A DNA stretch of 51,962 nt from Spongospora subterranea. Lineage: Eukaryota; Endomyxa; Phytomyxea; Plasmodiophorida; Plasmodiophoridae. This document shows, one piece after another, positions 9,735-21,889 of this stretch (position 1 is its first letter; the number at the start of each line of letters is the position of its first letter). The stretch spans positions 1 through 51,962 of the forward strand of contig OUQQ01000058.1 in assembly GCA_900404475.1 (NCBI GenBank), read 5' to 3'. The notes beneath the pieces were generated by a model. The model saw nothing but the letters and a program-made list of their open reading frames with translations, was not told the DNA's origin and did no database searches. Both the position numbers and the translations under genes were made by a program.

Positions 9735-12700
9735 ATGCTGAGGCGGGCGGTGAACCGTATTGGCAGATATCGATATAGTGTGAAAACCGGTAAACCATCG
9801 ATAGAACAGCAATATCAACGGAAGAATCCACGAGAACATGTTAGCGCCATCCTGTTTCCTTGTCGTTTGACGAATGGGTTGAGATGAGGGCGGTGTGTGC
9901 TGTATGTAGGTGTTGCTAAGGCCAGAGGTGTATGTTGGCCCATTGGATGTCCAGTCCAGACAGCTGTGGGTTTGGGACACCGACCGGAACAGGATCGTCA
10001 ATCGCCTTATTCAATACGTCCCTGGCCTTTACAAGATCTTCGACGAGATCCTGGTCAATGCCGCCGATAACCAATGCCGAGACGTTTCGGCACAGGCGGC
10101 GATGTCCTATATCAAAGTGGATATTGATGAAAATAGTGGATCTATCTCTATTGAAAATGATGGCCACGCTCTACCTGTTGTTCTTCATTCATCAGAAAAA
10201 ATGTCAGGACGGCCATCAACTGATTTTCGGCGATTATCGTTGTTGATTGGGTTTCGCATTGTTCAGGTATATCCCAGAATTGCTTTTCGGTCATCTGTTG
10301 ACGTCCAGCAATTACGACGATGGTCAAACCCGGTTTACTGGTGGTCGTCATGGGTAAATGTCCTTTGTGTTTCGGATTGGCATCATCACGACCAAACATA
10401 GCTGATCGGCTCTCCATTCCTTAGATATGGCGCCAAACTCGTCAATATATTCTCCAAGTACTTCCGCGTTCAGGTCTACGATGGCGATCGCCGCCTGGAA
10501 TTCAACCAGATCTACACCGACAACATGGCCAAACGCTCCCCGGCCAGTATTGTGGCCAGGGCACCCCAACCCGACCAATCCCACAGCTGGACACGAATCA
10601 CATTCCATCCTGACATGAAGCGATTCGGCTGTCAAGGGTTCGACCCCGATATGCTATCGTTGATGCGCCGGCGCGTAGTCGACGTCGCCGTTTGCCATCC
10701 CGACCTAAACGTGTTCCTGAACGGGGACACAATCACGGTGCCGAGTCTAACCGGCTACATGGCGCTACACGACGGCCTAAACCCGGACGAGTTCGTCACC
10801 CTGGAGCTGAACGATCGGTGGAAGGTCGGGATCGGGCCATCGTACGCCAAGAAGTTCCAGCAGACCAGCTTCGTGAACAATATCGCCACATTACGGGGCG
10901 GATCGCATGTTGAACGTGTGCTGAACCAGGTCCGGTTGGCGCTATGCGAGACGGTCAAGAAGAATAATGTGGTGATATCGGCACAACACGTTCGGGACCT
11001 ATTACACCTATTCGTCATCTGCAAAATCCCTAATCCCAGCTTTGAATCGCAGACCAAAGTTCGTTTTGACCACGTTTCCATCATTAACAACCGCTTATCC
11101 CAATTTTGTTCGATATCAGGAGATGCTGACCACGAAAGACGCCGATTTCCTGTCCGATTCCGCCCTGAAACCTTCCGATCTTCTTAGTGTCACCGGTAAT
11201 GATCATATTATTCAGCTAATAATGAACGCCGCCTCCCGCCAACAAGCACAAGTGATTCGCAAATCCGACGGTCGCAAAACACGTCATGTCATTTCTCTCC
11301 CGTCAACTCGTTCATTGTTTGTCGCTGAAATCGGTTTACCAGATTCTCGTACCGAAACTGGAAGACGCAAATTTCGCTGGTGGTCGTCGGGCGTCGGAAT
11401 GCTGCCTGATTTTAACAGAAGGGGATTCGGCAAAGGCGTTGGCTGTTAGCGGTCTATCGGTATTGGGCAGAGACACATTCGGGGTCTATCCACTAAAGGG
11501 AAAGGTTCTCAACGTTCGTGAAGCGACCCCTAATCAGTTGATGAACAATCAGGTCATCGGTATCGCCATCTCGGCATGATCACACCATTGATTTGGCGTG
11601 TTTTAGGAGTTCATCGCTCTGAAGAAGATCCTGGGTCTACAGAGCGGGAAGGTGTACGATAACCTGACCAGTCTTCGATATGGGAAGATCATGTTGATGG
11701 CCGATCAGGATCACGACGGATCGCATATCAAGGTCGCTTTCCCGTCCCCATTTTCCCTGATCTCCATCGTCCTGATGTCTGTCCTGGCAGGGACTCGTCA
11801 TCAACCTGTTCCACCGGTTCTGGCCCGAGCTGCTCCGCCAACCGGGATTCCTAACGCAGTTCGTGACCCCAATCGTTATCGCCAGAAAGGGCGCCGAACG
11901 GAAACAGTTCTTCACGATGCCGGAATTCGTTGAATGGCGCCAAACCCATCCGGATTGGACCACGAAATACTATAAAGGCCTGGGTAATGTCCAATGATCT
12001 TGTCGATTTCCCCCGCCCGTCGGCCGGTTTCCTAAATGTGAATCCCCTGATTATTTCAGGGACCAGTACGAGCGCCGAGGCCAAACAGTATTTCAGCAAC
12101 CTGTCGACGCACGAGGTGGCGTTCACGTTTGGCGAATCGGCTGTGGACGACGATCTGATCGATCTGTGCTTCAACTCGACCCGGGCTGGCGATCGTAAAT
12201 CATGGCTGGCCGAGATCACCCCCGATACTCATATCGATTACACCAAAGGTGTTCCATGACCGGTCTCCCCCCACACCTCTCACCACGTCTGCTTAATCTG
12301 GCATCCATCGCAGGGTTTATCACGTTGAACGATTTCGTCAACAAAGAGTTCATACTCTTCTCGATGGCTGACAACGTTCGCTCGATACCATCGTTGGTCG
12401 ACGGTCTCAAACCCGGACAGCGTAAAATCCTGTTTTCCTGCTTCAAACGCAAACTGTTCAATGAGATTAAAGTGGCCCAACTGGCTGGATATGTCGCAGG
12501 TATCACAACTCGATTGCCAATAATTCGTCTTGATTAGGTTATTACGGTTTCATTGTGTCAAACGTTCTGTTTGGGCACGTTCTGTTTGGGCAGTTTCAGG
12601 CCCTTTTTTTCCCTTCGAACAATGCAGTTCCTGTCACTAATTTGTCACTTTTTTTTTTATTTTTTTGTTTCCATTTGATTAATGCTGTTGTCGATAATCG

Positions 12701-14330
12701 CGTATTGGTGATTGGGGTTGATCAGAACACAGCGCGTATCATCATGGAGAGGTATCTCTGTGCCAGACGATCGTGGGTCTGGCTCAGAATTACGTCGGCA
12801 GTAATAATATCAATCTCCTGCTGCCCAATGGTCAATTCGGAACCCGTCACGCCCTAGGGAAGGATGCCGCATCATCCCGATATATATTCACATGTCTTTC
12901 CAAAACCACAAGGTCATTCATTCCCTCCTCTTAATTCCGTTAATTTTCAAAATCTTCAGCCAGCTTCATTTTGCTATTTTGCTCATCGTTGGCGTTTCAA
13001 CCAACATCCCCACAAGACCGCTAAATATTGACGAACAATCATCGTGGCGTTTTTCGATTTTGTATCCCGTTTCTGTAATATCCTGTTCACGTTTAGCATT
13101 ACGAGTTTAGTAATAGCGTATCTGACTCGTTGTGTCCCCGTTCAGGTTATTGTTTCCTGTTGCCGATGATGATCTATTATCATACGCGTCCGATGACGAT
13201 ATGTTAATCGAACCGCATTGGTACATTCCCATTATTCCATTGGCGGTGGTCAACGGTAATCGCTCTAATCAATTCTCGGCCAATCGCCGATCCCAGGTCT
13301 GCTCCTAACGCTGTCGGTTCAGGGTCAACTGGAATCGGCACCGGCTGGTCCTCTTTCATACCGAATTACAACCCGAAACAGGTTATTGATTGTTTGAGGC
13401 ACATCATTTCTGGCAAAAAGTATAAATCTGTATTCACACCTTTTTATCGGGGATTTAAAGGAAAATTCACCGCTCGTCACGATAAGGTTCGACCCACACA
13501 ATTTTTTTCAATCTTGTTGTTGTCCACTTTTGGCGGTTTCCAATTTCACAACGCATTCAATCGGTTCATTCTCCCGTTTTTCCTTTGGTAAATGCTGTCG
13601 GCAGGAGAATATCTGTATTGGATTCACCTCGTCCGGTGTGATCAAGCAGGTGGACGGCAACACGGTCGACATCAGCGAGCTGCCGATCGGTCGATCGACC
13701 GAGGCCTACAAGCTCTTCCTCGATCAGCTCATTGTCGACGGGACCATATATTCCTACACAGCTCACCATACCGACGATCGCGTCCGATTCCTGGTCAAAT
13801 GCGCCCCGAAACCGCAACGTTCCACAGCTCAGCTCATCAAATCATTCCATCTGACGTCGGTTCTTCCCGTCACCAATATGGTCCTGTTTGACGCCGATGG
13901 CGTTCTTCGTCGTTTTTCGACCGTTCACGAGATCATCACGTCGTTTTTCGATGTTCGATTGGCGTATTATGTTCGCAGGAAGGCGCATCTCGAACTGGCC
14001 ATTCTGCAGCGATTGGAGTTTATTCGGAATCGGGTTCGGTTCGTGGAAGGCGTTCTGGACGAATCGATCGCCATTCGGAACATTCGGCGAACGCAGCTGG
14101 TCGATGAGCTCGATCGCAGCAAGTTCCGTCTGTATGATGGGTCGTTCGATTATCTGCTGAATATGCCCCTTGCCGGATTGACAAAGGAACGTGTCATGGC
14201 GCTTTCGCAGAGCTTGGCGGCCGCCGAGAACGATCTGGAGTCGGTCCGTTCGGTGACGCCACAGGAGATGTGGTTGGCCGATCTCGATAAGCTCCTGGAA
14301 TCACTGGACAACAATGATCAATGTTCCTGA
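9735..14330 (+). CDS. DNA topoisomerase II, short mitochondrial-type form
   Basis: Fourteen exons encode 1125 residues: 9735-9839, 9910-10202, 10267-10353, 10425-11058, 11120-11287, 11343-11552, 11607-11732, 11791-11983, 12060-12248, 12314-12499, 12726-12912, 13146-13255, 13323-13486, 13605-14330. The enzyme passes one duplex through another using ATP. Visible motifs are the GHKL ATPase (DEILVNAADNQ, GGRHGYGAK), TOPRIM (LTEGDSAK, DQDHDGSHI), FVNKEFILFS, and the catalytic Tyr783 in SSRYIFTCLS. The N-terminus (MLRRAVNRIGRYRYSVK) is Arg-rich with no acidic residue, like a matrix presequence. The protein stops right after the core and lacks the long charged nuclear C-terminal tail of TOP2A/B. Together these suggest a mitochondrial enzyme. 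Two introns are longer (226 and 233 nt). Confidence 0.95.
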
Positions 14331-14765
14331 TGATCGCCAACGATCGCCCTGTATATTTATTGTGTTCGTGCTCTTCAATAACTGTATAAATCATTCATTA
14401 AATCATAAAAGAGGGGTGTGGTCAAACTCGTGTCGAGCAATGGTTCTCTCATCTCTAGTTATCAGATATGGCCAAAGTTATTGTTCTGCCCAGACCCGAT
14501 CGATTTAATTCCCAATGTTGGTAGTCAATCGCCTCCGTTTTCTCAAAACAACATCGCTTTAATCCTCTAAGGGCGAAAGAATTGCGAGTCCCATAGGATG
14601 TGAAGTGATCGCTCAACATCACGATCTTATTGTGATTGGATTCTCCACCCCGGATACATTTTATCGTCATTTGTTGCTGCTGTTCTCGGATGGCGATAAC
14701 ATTTGTCCACGGAGAAAAAAAAAACAGTTTGATAAAGTGGTGGTGACAAAGGGCGTTATCGACAA
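14331..14765. other. Intergenic, no recognised gene
   Basis: Short frames only. It contains A/T runs and a purine-rich stretch just upstream of the CHMP5 start. No clear regulatory element was recognised. Confidence 0.4.
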
Positions 14766-15469
14766 ATGAACCGGTTTTTCGGTAAGAAGAAGAATGAGGC
14801 GCCGGAACCGAGTCTCGATTATACGGCCAGCATGATGGAAGGGCGATCAACACAGGTCGAGGCGAAGGTCAGGAAACTCGAACAGGAACTGTTCGGCTAT
14901 AAACAGGCACTGGCCGCGGCCAAGACGCCCGCCGCCAAACAACTCATCAAACAGAAGGCGATGCGGGTCCTTAAACAGAAACAACTGTACTCGAAACAGC
15001 TGGAGACGATGCAGAATCAGCAATTCAACGTCGATCAGACGAGAATGGCCCAACAGGGAATGCAGGATTCGATCCAGATGGTGGCGGCCATGAAAGTTGC
15101 CAACAAACAGCTCAAGAAACAGGTTCGGCAATGGCGATAGTTTCAATGGGTTTTATTGATAGGGATATTGTGGAACAGTTCAAGGAAGTGGATCTGGACG
15201 AGGTTGAAGATCTTCACGATGATATGTCGGAGCTGATGGAGGACGCCGCCGCCATGAACGAGATTCTGGGCCAGACGTTCGGCGTTCCTGACGATATCGA
15301 CGAGGACGACCTGAACGCCGAGCTGGATGCGCTGGATGAGGAGATGTTGCAGGAAGAGACGGCGCCAGATTATCTAACGGCGGCGATGCTGCCAACCGCC
15401 CAAACTCCTCAATCAGAGAAAACGTCGGCGGTATTGTCCCAACCAATATCTCTTGATCATAATTCATAA
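14766..15469 (+). CDS. CHMP5: Charged multivesicular body protein 5 (ESCRT-III)
   Basis: Two exons (14766-15122, 15179-15469) encode 215 residues, close to the usual length of about 219. The start MNRFFGKKK matches the N-terminus typical of CHMP5/Vps60. The first two-thirds is basic and helical (KQKAMRVLKQKQLYSKQLE). The second exon is strongly acidic (DEVEDLHDDMSELMEDAA, DEDDLNAELDALDEEML), giving the charge split of ESCRT-III subunits. CHMP5 acts late in multivesicular body formation and binds LIP5/Vta1 through its acidic C-terminus. The intron lies at the basic-to-acidic transition. Confidence 0.95.
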
Positions 15470-17077
15470 TGACATTTGATCATGATCGACAGATTCATAA
15501 ACACATTATTATGTTGATTTGCCCATTATGATCACCGGTTAATATATCTCCGGCGGTTAAACCAGGGAACGACTCATTGGTTGAAAGGGTTTGGTGAGAT
15601 CTGGGTCGATTGTGTGATAACCAAGGAAGCGGCCGGGGCCGAAATGATTCCTTTCTACAGAAATCTGATGACTGTTCGCACAATAGTTTAATACTCAATT
15701 CGGAGGGTATTGCTGTGAATGTGAATCGGATCGGTCAAGATTGGGCCATAGATCCGATCAAATGGATGATGAAGTGGTAAAGTCACGAAGAGCCAACACA
15801 TGTTTTCCCTGGATCGATGATAGTAGTTAGTTGGATTGTTGGACAGTGTCTTGGACCTGTTATTCGGGACGATTCACTTGTGAATATGTATCTGACCATC
15901 ATCATCATTCTATATGGAACAATGCTGTATTCGCCTCTGGTTCATATCGTTATCTCGCTGAAGGCAGATGGCCGTCTTGGCCACACGATTCTCTGCCTTA
16001 GCAAACGGTGTTAATGCCAATGCGCTACGTAGATGGATGATAGCGCCACCAGTATGTGCAGGCCCTTGACAGGTTTTCCTGATCCTTGATAGAAGCTAGG
16101 ATGGCCAACAGGCAGAATCTATATCCCAACACCCTACATGACACCTCTCTGCCATTCTATAGATGATCCAAATGGGCCATAGACGCCTGGCAAGATATCA
16201 GTTCATGAACCTGTGTCAGTAAACAAACATTGTTATCGACTCGAATAGCTGATCAGAAAATACAGCATATGTTCCATAGTTAATGATCAGGGTGATCCGA
16301 TGTTATCATGAGCTCAAAAGTACAGGAAAACTATGTTAACGCTGTACAGATTGGGACAGATATTGTGTGTCTTGATATCAACCTGGCACCGTTTACATAT
16401 AGCAAACGGATTCATCCAATAGAAAATCATTAATTGTAAGGGCCCTGGAGGTTAAAAATCGGTTAGCTCTGTAGGCTGGCGACAGATCCGACTGTGTTTT
16501 GATATAGGTTTTCGGGGGAAACACTAATCAGGGAACGGGTCGTCAACACAATCATGCCCAACTTACAGACAGCTCATCTCTCACTAACCAGACCATGTTT
16601 CGTCATTTCTCGCGCCGTCCATAAATTGAGAAATTTGCTGTAGCTGCGCCAGTTTGCAGTTCGAAGCCAATGTGAACGCACCTGCCAGCGGAACTTCTCT
16701 TTTCGAGTTGAGTTGCTGGAGCCAACGTAGCTAAAACTTCTCCGGCTAATGGCGACTGCAGTCGCAACGGTAGGGACCGATTGGTGAGATTGGCGAAGCA
16801 ATAGTTTGAGCCAATGTGATTTACAGGAAAGATCGGATTGGATAAATCACCTCCAGTGAAACAGATCCGAACAGTTAGTGGGGTGTATATATAGCCGGGC
16901 TGCACACCAGTACAGGCCAGTTACGGCAACAATGGTGTTTGATATGGGGCTGCGCCCGACCGGGCCCGACGGTACCGGCCCCGGTCTCTGCCGTGTCCAA
17001 TGGCATTTTTACGGGATCTGGTCCGATCAGAATCGATTTGATCTGGTCATTGTGGGACGAGAGGTGGGAACAACACC
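15470..17077. other. Long intergenic region, no recognised gene
   Basis: About 1.6 kb with only short overlapping frames and no recognisable protein or RNA. It may contain the CNOT9 promoter and 5' UTR. No clear repeat was seen on reading. Confidence 0.4.
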
Positions 17078-18040
17078 ATGATGGAACACGGGAGAGGTCC
17101 CGGACACATATCGCCATCACAGACCCCACTGGTTCTGGGCATGTCGGCCGCCTCCGTATCACCATCGGTTGCCCATAGCAAACTGCACGCCTTGATCCAG
17201 GATCTGACAATCTCTGATAAACGCGAGGCGGCCCTGCTGGCGCTGTCGAAGCAACGAGAAGAGTACCCGGATCTAGCGCCAATTTTATGGCATTCTGTTG
17301 GATCAATTGCCGCTCTATTACAGGAGATTGTCAGTGTCTATCCTCTGCTTCAGAACGTATATTCGCTGACGCCAAAAGCTTCTAACCGGTGCTGTAATGC
17401 ATTAGCTCTTTTACAATGTGTCGCTTCACATCCCGACACAAGATCACATTTCTTAACAGCTCATATACCATTATTCCTCTACCCGTTCCTCAACACAACT
17501 CACGCCAAACGCCCTTTTGAATACCTTCGACTGACGTCATTAGGCGTGATTGGCGCCCTGGTGAAGATGGACGATGCCGACGTAATCAGTTTTCTTCTGC
17601 AAACTGAGATCATCCCATTGTGTTTACGGATTATGAACACGGGCAGCGAGCTGCTGCGAACTGTCGCCACATTCATTGTGCAGAGAATCCTGTTGGATGA
17701 GTCCGGGCTGAGTTATATCTGTGCCACTCCAGATAGATTCTACGCTGTAAGCGACGTTCTTCGTCTAATGATCGAGAGTCTCGTTAAGCATCCATCTGTT
17801 CGCCTGTTAAAACATATCGTTCATTGTTATCTTCGCCTTGCGGTCAATAGCAAGTACGTTCACCGAAGATGGTTCACTTTCATCGTAATCTGATTGTTGC
17901 TTTTGCTTAGAGCACGCGAAGCGCTTCGAGAATGTCTGCCCGCCAAGCTAAAAGATAACACGTTCGCCCAAGTTTTGAAGGACGAGACCGTTACCAAGCG
18001 CCATCTGGCCCAGCTCTTGCGCGATCTAACAGAACTGTAA
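17078..18040 (+). CDS. CNOT9: CCR4-NOT complex subunit 9 (Rcd1/Caf40)
   Basis: Two exons (17078-17853, 17911-18040) encode 301 residues. CNOT9 is an armadillo-repeat scaffold subunit of the CCR4-NOT deadenylase. It binds CNOT1 and, through a groove with Trp pockets, GW182/TNRC6. Highly conserved blocks are visible: [64 protein letters not shown] and [11 protein letters not shown]. The C-terminal exon supplies [20 protein letters not shown]. The Gly/Ser/Pro-rich N-terminus (about 30 residues) is not conserved. Two tandem ATGs (17078, 17081) could both start translation. The gene converges on the minus-strand ATPase gene 151 bp downstream. Confidence 0.96.
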
Positions 18041-18191
18041 ATCTATTCCTTAGTTTTGATCCATTTCTTTGGATCACATATATTATATCCACCGGGATTG
18101 TGCTCCCGGTGTCTCGCTTTATTCTTGATAAATGCCCATTCACTTAACCGGACTGTCGCAGTTCGTCTAAATGGAAAATACATGAAATAGT

Positions 18192-19861
18192 TTATCGTCC
18201 TGCCTGTGCCATCTCAAATGGCAGTGCTGGCCGTTTAAAATGTTTTGATTTTCGGAAATCAGCAAAGCTCAGCGACCTTATCAACGACCTTTCTAATTCT
18301 TTCGATAAGGGTTCTGTATCGGTCGACTTCCACGGTTTCTTTCGAGATGCCGACAAAATGATAACCGATTCCGATGAGTCGCTTCGTAATTTTCGGCGGC
18401 GTCTCACGTTAAAGGACCTGCAGGTGACGCGTTGATGGGTGACGATTGGATCGCAGATGACGGTATCGATCTTGAAGGCGGCCGAAAGCGCCCGGTCCTG
18501 ACTATGCGTATCGCCGATCTCAGCGTACACGCTCGCCATACAATGCAGCGTCTTCATCATGCACAACGAATACGAGGTCGAATTATCCGTCAGACATGAT
18601 ATTAGACTGAAGTCGACAATCAGAAATGGCAAAGACAATCTGAACCCAAAAAATATTATCACCTGAGTGAAGTTTTCAACGAGCGCAATGCCTTCTGAGG
18701 ACGTCGAACGTGAATATAAATTGATCCAAGAACAGTTAAATGATTACAGAATGGAGCTAGGACATAGGCGGCGCCAAAACGTACGAGATGTTCAGTGAAA
18801 AACTCTGCGAGTGCCTCCCCTTGTGATACTAACACCATCGCCCAACATGTTGATGGCCGCGATCCTTTCCACAAATTCCTCGACTCCCAACACCGTTCAA
18901 TCGCTTTCGCTGCCGACACTAACGGCTCTGGGGATATCTCGTCCCGCAACTTCCTCCTGACGCTCTGAAGCAGGCGGACGCAGCGATCAGACGTGATCCC
19001 TTGGCATGGTTGGATGGCGTGAAGGCCCTCTAGCGCCAATAGGTGTCGCACGGCTGAGTCACTGCACTCTCCGATACAGGACAACAGCGGTTCGGGGACG
19101 ACATCGTCGAGAGCGGCGACGGCGGCCACGAACTGCTTCCGAGCTGGGGTCATATGGCTGTAAGATATCGACCAGGGATCAACACCCGATGCCAACGATT
19201 CACAAGCCCCATTCCCTAGTGAGATGGCGCCAGTTATCAACTGGAGTGTCTCATGGGTGATTGGACCGGCCGACAATAGGATAGCCCGTTTTTGGGCCAA
19301 CGTCAGCGTATCGGGAAGATGGGCGATGGCGTCAGCACCGAGATGGCGACAAGTGAAATACTCGTAGAATAGGTCGGTGAAGGATATGGGAAGCATATCG
19401 GAGGTGATGACGATAAAGGAGACGTTTCTGGACGATAATGCCTTCAGCAGATGATGCGCATGATCATGATCGTAATGGAAATTGTCCAATATCACTAGGG
19501 ATTCATTGCTGAGTAGGGCGAGGAATTCGTCAATCACGTTGTCGACCTGAGCTGTTTCACGTTTGTCGGCAAGTAGCGACTCCAATGATCGCAGAAAAGC
19601 AGCGTATTCATTGGAGAAATTTAAGCGGAAGGCGACCGAGAATGTGCTCTGTGCGACAATAGATTCTGCCAGGTATGATTTCCCAGTCCCTGGTGCGCCC
19701 TGAATCAAAATCCGGGAGGATTTCCGTCGCTGCATTTCGCGTCGTCGAGAAATTTTGACATGACTCCCCGGATTGACTTTGCAGACAGCGCGAGGCGTCG
19801 CGGATTTCGGTGTTCTTCCACAGCCGATTATTACACCCAATGCTGATTGCCAAAACCCCAT
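18192..19861 (-). CDS. STAND-like P-loop ATPase with TPR-like C-terminus
   Basis: Two exons (complement 18663-19861 and 18192-18606, intron 18607-18662) encode 537 residues. The Walker A motif is GAPGTGKS at residues 55-62 and the Walker B is SLVILDNF at about 121-128. A sensor-like FIVITSD follows, then a helical region resembling the NB-ARC/NACHT winged-helix area (LTLAQKRAILLSA, ITGAISLGNGACESL). The end looks TPR-like (ALRSLKTSL, TLHCMASVYAEIGDTHSQDRA) with a basic Ser-rich tail. STAND ATPases act as ATP-driven switches in cell death or innate immunity, but no CARD, TIR or other effector domain is visible. The start is uncertain: an overlapping frame opens at 19931, so a spliced 5' exon is possible. 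No orthologue was recognised. Confidence 0.7.
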
Positions 19862-21022
19862 CTGTGGTCACTGGTCCAGCGATGGGCACAGTCGACAGTT
19901 GAACCATGGGGGGTAGGCCGATGGGTGTCACTAGAGTCCACGGTGTGTATCTGACCGGTCACGTCAGTCAGTCACATAGGGTCATGGAGGGGACCCCTCA
20001 TGGCGAACTCACTACTGTACACTGCCATGGACCGGCGCCATCATAACGATTTGGTCAATGGTTTCAATACCAATTTCTATTTGTGAATAGGAGAGATGAA
20101 TGACGCTTTGGAACCCGACTGGAAGACTGCACCGCATTAGATCTCTTCTCAACACCCAACGTTGATAATTAATCCCAATTCTCAACTCATACGGAATTTG
20201 TTGAACTATAATTCTAATGACTAACGGTATGTTTTATGAGTCTTTTGAAAAGTACAGTAGTACTGTAAACGGAAGTTATTTTGAGTTCTATTGACGTTTG
20301 ATCCGCTTGATTTTTGGCCAAAACCCCCATTCACAAAGGGATGGGCTCGAAAGCATCAGGTTACACATCCACCAGTGCACCTTCAACTCATTGATACCGG
20401 GAATGTATGCATTAGAATGCGACTTGTTCTGATTCTTGTGTGAGAGGTTGGTCAGCTCCTGCCCCACTTTTCTCCCTCGACATATTCTCCGCTTGACGAT
20501 TGCTCGACTACAGATATGTCAACTGCAGCATGGAAGGGTGTGCGACATGGCGTCTGGACAATACTTGACAGCAGGTGTGCCTAATTTATATGGTGTTCGA
20601 AGGGTCATGCAGCGGAGAAACCAATGTCAAAACAAATTCAGCCTTTTGCAACAAGGCGTGGGCAAATAACGGACAACGCGGAACACCTGATTTGATATGT
20701 GATCATTGTTCTGCTGCTTTTGTGATTACGTCAATACGGTTATAGAAAAACATTGATTGTTGGAACAACATTCAAATTTTTCCTGATTGGTGTTACCTCT
20801 TTGAGGTAAACAGTTATGTTCAGGTATTCTGAATCCAACGGTTGAAATACGGCACCAACATCGTTGATGTATGAAGCGAAAGCAATAAACAAATGGCAAT
20901 GTACGAACGGATACTCTTTTCATTCTTCACCAATTTGCTGTAGATAAATCTGGTTTTACAAATAAAAATAATAAATTTACTGGCGGAATATCAGGTCAAA
21001 GAAGATATTGTTATCTGAAGAG
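19862..21022. other. Intergenic, no recognised gene
   Basis: About 1.1 kb of A/T-richer sequence between two minus-strand genes. The 77-codon frame at 20436-20669 has no recognisable domain. Confidence 0.4.
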
Positions 21023-21767
21023 TTACGTGAACAGTTCTGGGTTCGTCCAGTCTTGATCAACACTAGCAAGATGCTCTTCGATATCTGCAACAAGCTTGCA
21101 GCGCGACGGGGTCTGATAAAAGTCGCGAACATCGTCAAACACACGATCGGAATCGGCGACTTGAATGGAAACGGGACAATCACATACGGAAGCCTTGACA
21201 GACGAATACTGGTACGCCTGAAGCCAAGTCAATTCAAGAACGACATGAAGATTAAGTCGAACTAACAAGAAGAGCGGGCTTGTTAAGATTTTCATGATGA
21301 ATCGCAAAACTATCGATCTGTGATGCACTTTCAGCACGATAATAAAAACAATGCTGATGAGTACCATGATGAGAACAACTTCAGAGGAGTGTTCTTTGAT
21401 TACGCTAGCCAATGATTTGGCATTAGCTCCTATAGATATATCGTCATAGAGCTCATTTCCTTCGTAAACGCCCAGGATTTCGACATTCCTATTTTGGCAT
21501 TCTTGTGAGATCTGATAACACAGCAATCTATCAAGAGCGTCAAAATCGAGCAAGAAGATGACAAACCAGCTCAAATCCAATCGATAATAACGGCTCAGGA
21601 GGATATGAATGAGCCAACGGGAAGCAATCTGTAATGGTTGTACCCGATTTATCATGCTTCCCGGCTAAAAGGCCAAGAACAGGTCGCTTGGCGTGTTTTA
21701 GCGCATGGGCCATCATCATACGATATGGTCGTCCATCCATATCCACCGTATTCCCGGTCATTGTCAA
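21023..21767 (-). CDS. ER membrane protein complex subunit 8/9 (MPN domain)
   Basis: Four exons on the complement (21567-21767, 21365-21511, 21267-21317, 21023-21217) encode 197 residues. The two inner introns (47 and 49 nt) add up to a multiple of three, so the unspliced frame also stays open and hides them. The protein shows the MPN fold in EMC8/9 style (HALKHAKRPVLGLLAGKHD, TTITDCFPLAHSYPPEP, ILGVYEGNELYDD, VVLIMIDSF). It ends with the characteristic LVADIEEHL...DWTNPEL. EMC8/9 are cytosolic subunits of the EMC, the insertase for tail-anchored and multipass proteins. The JAMM metalloprotease residues are absent, as usual for EMC8/9. The start lies 122 bp downstream of the SLC35-type gene on the same strand, suggesting an operon. 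Confidence 0.88.
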
Positions 21768-21889
21768 TCCAATTGACGCTGGTCGACGACGTTTTGACCA
21801 AGGACCTTGTCCGTGCCAGAGGCCGCGTACTGTATAGTAAAAACACGAAACTTTCTGTTTGGATATTATGAATCAGGCGATTGAGAATG

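Noticed and set aside
21218..21364. Hydrophobic insertion in EMC8/9 seen in the unspliced frame
   Set aside because: It comes from two introns (47 and 49 nt) whose combined length is a multiple of three. Splicing restores the family sequence.
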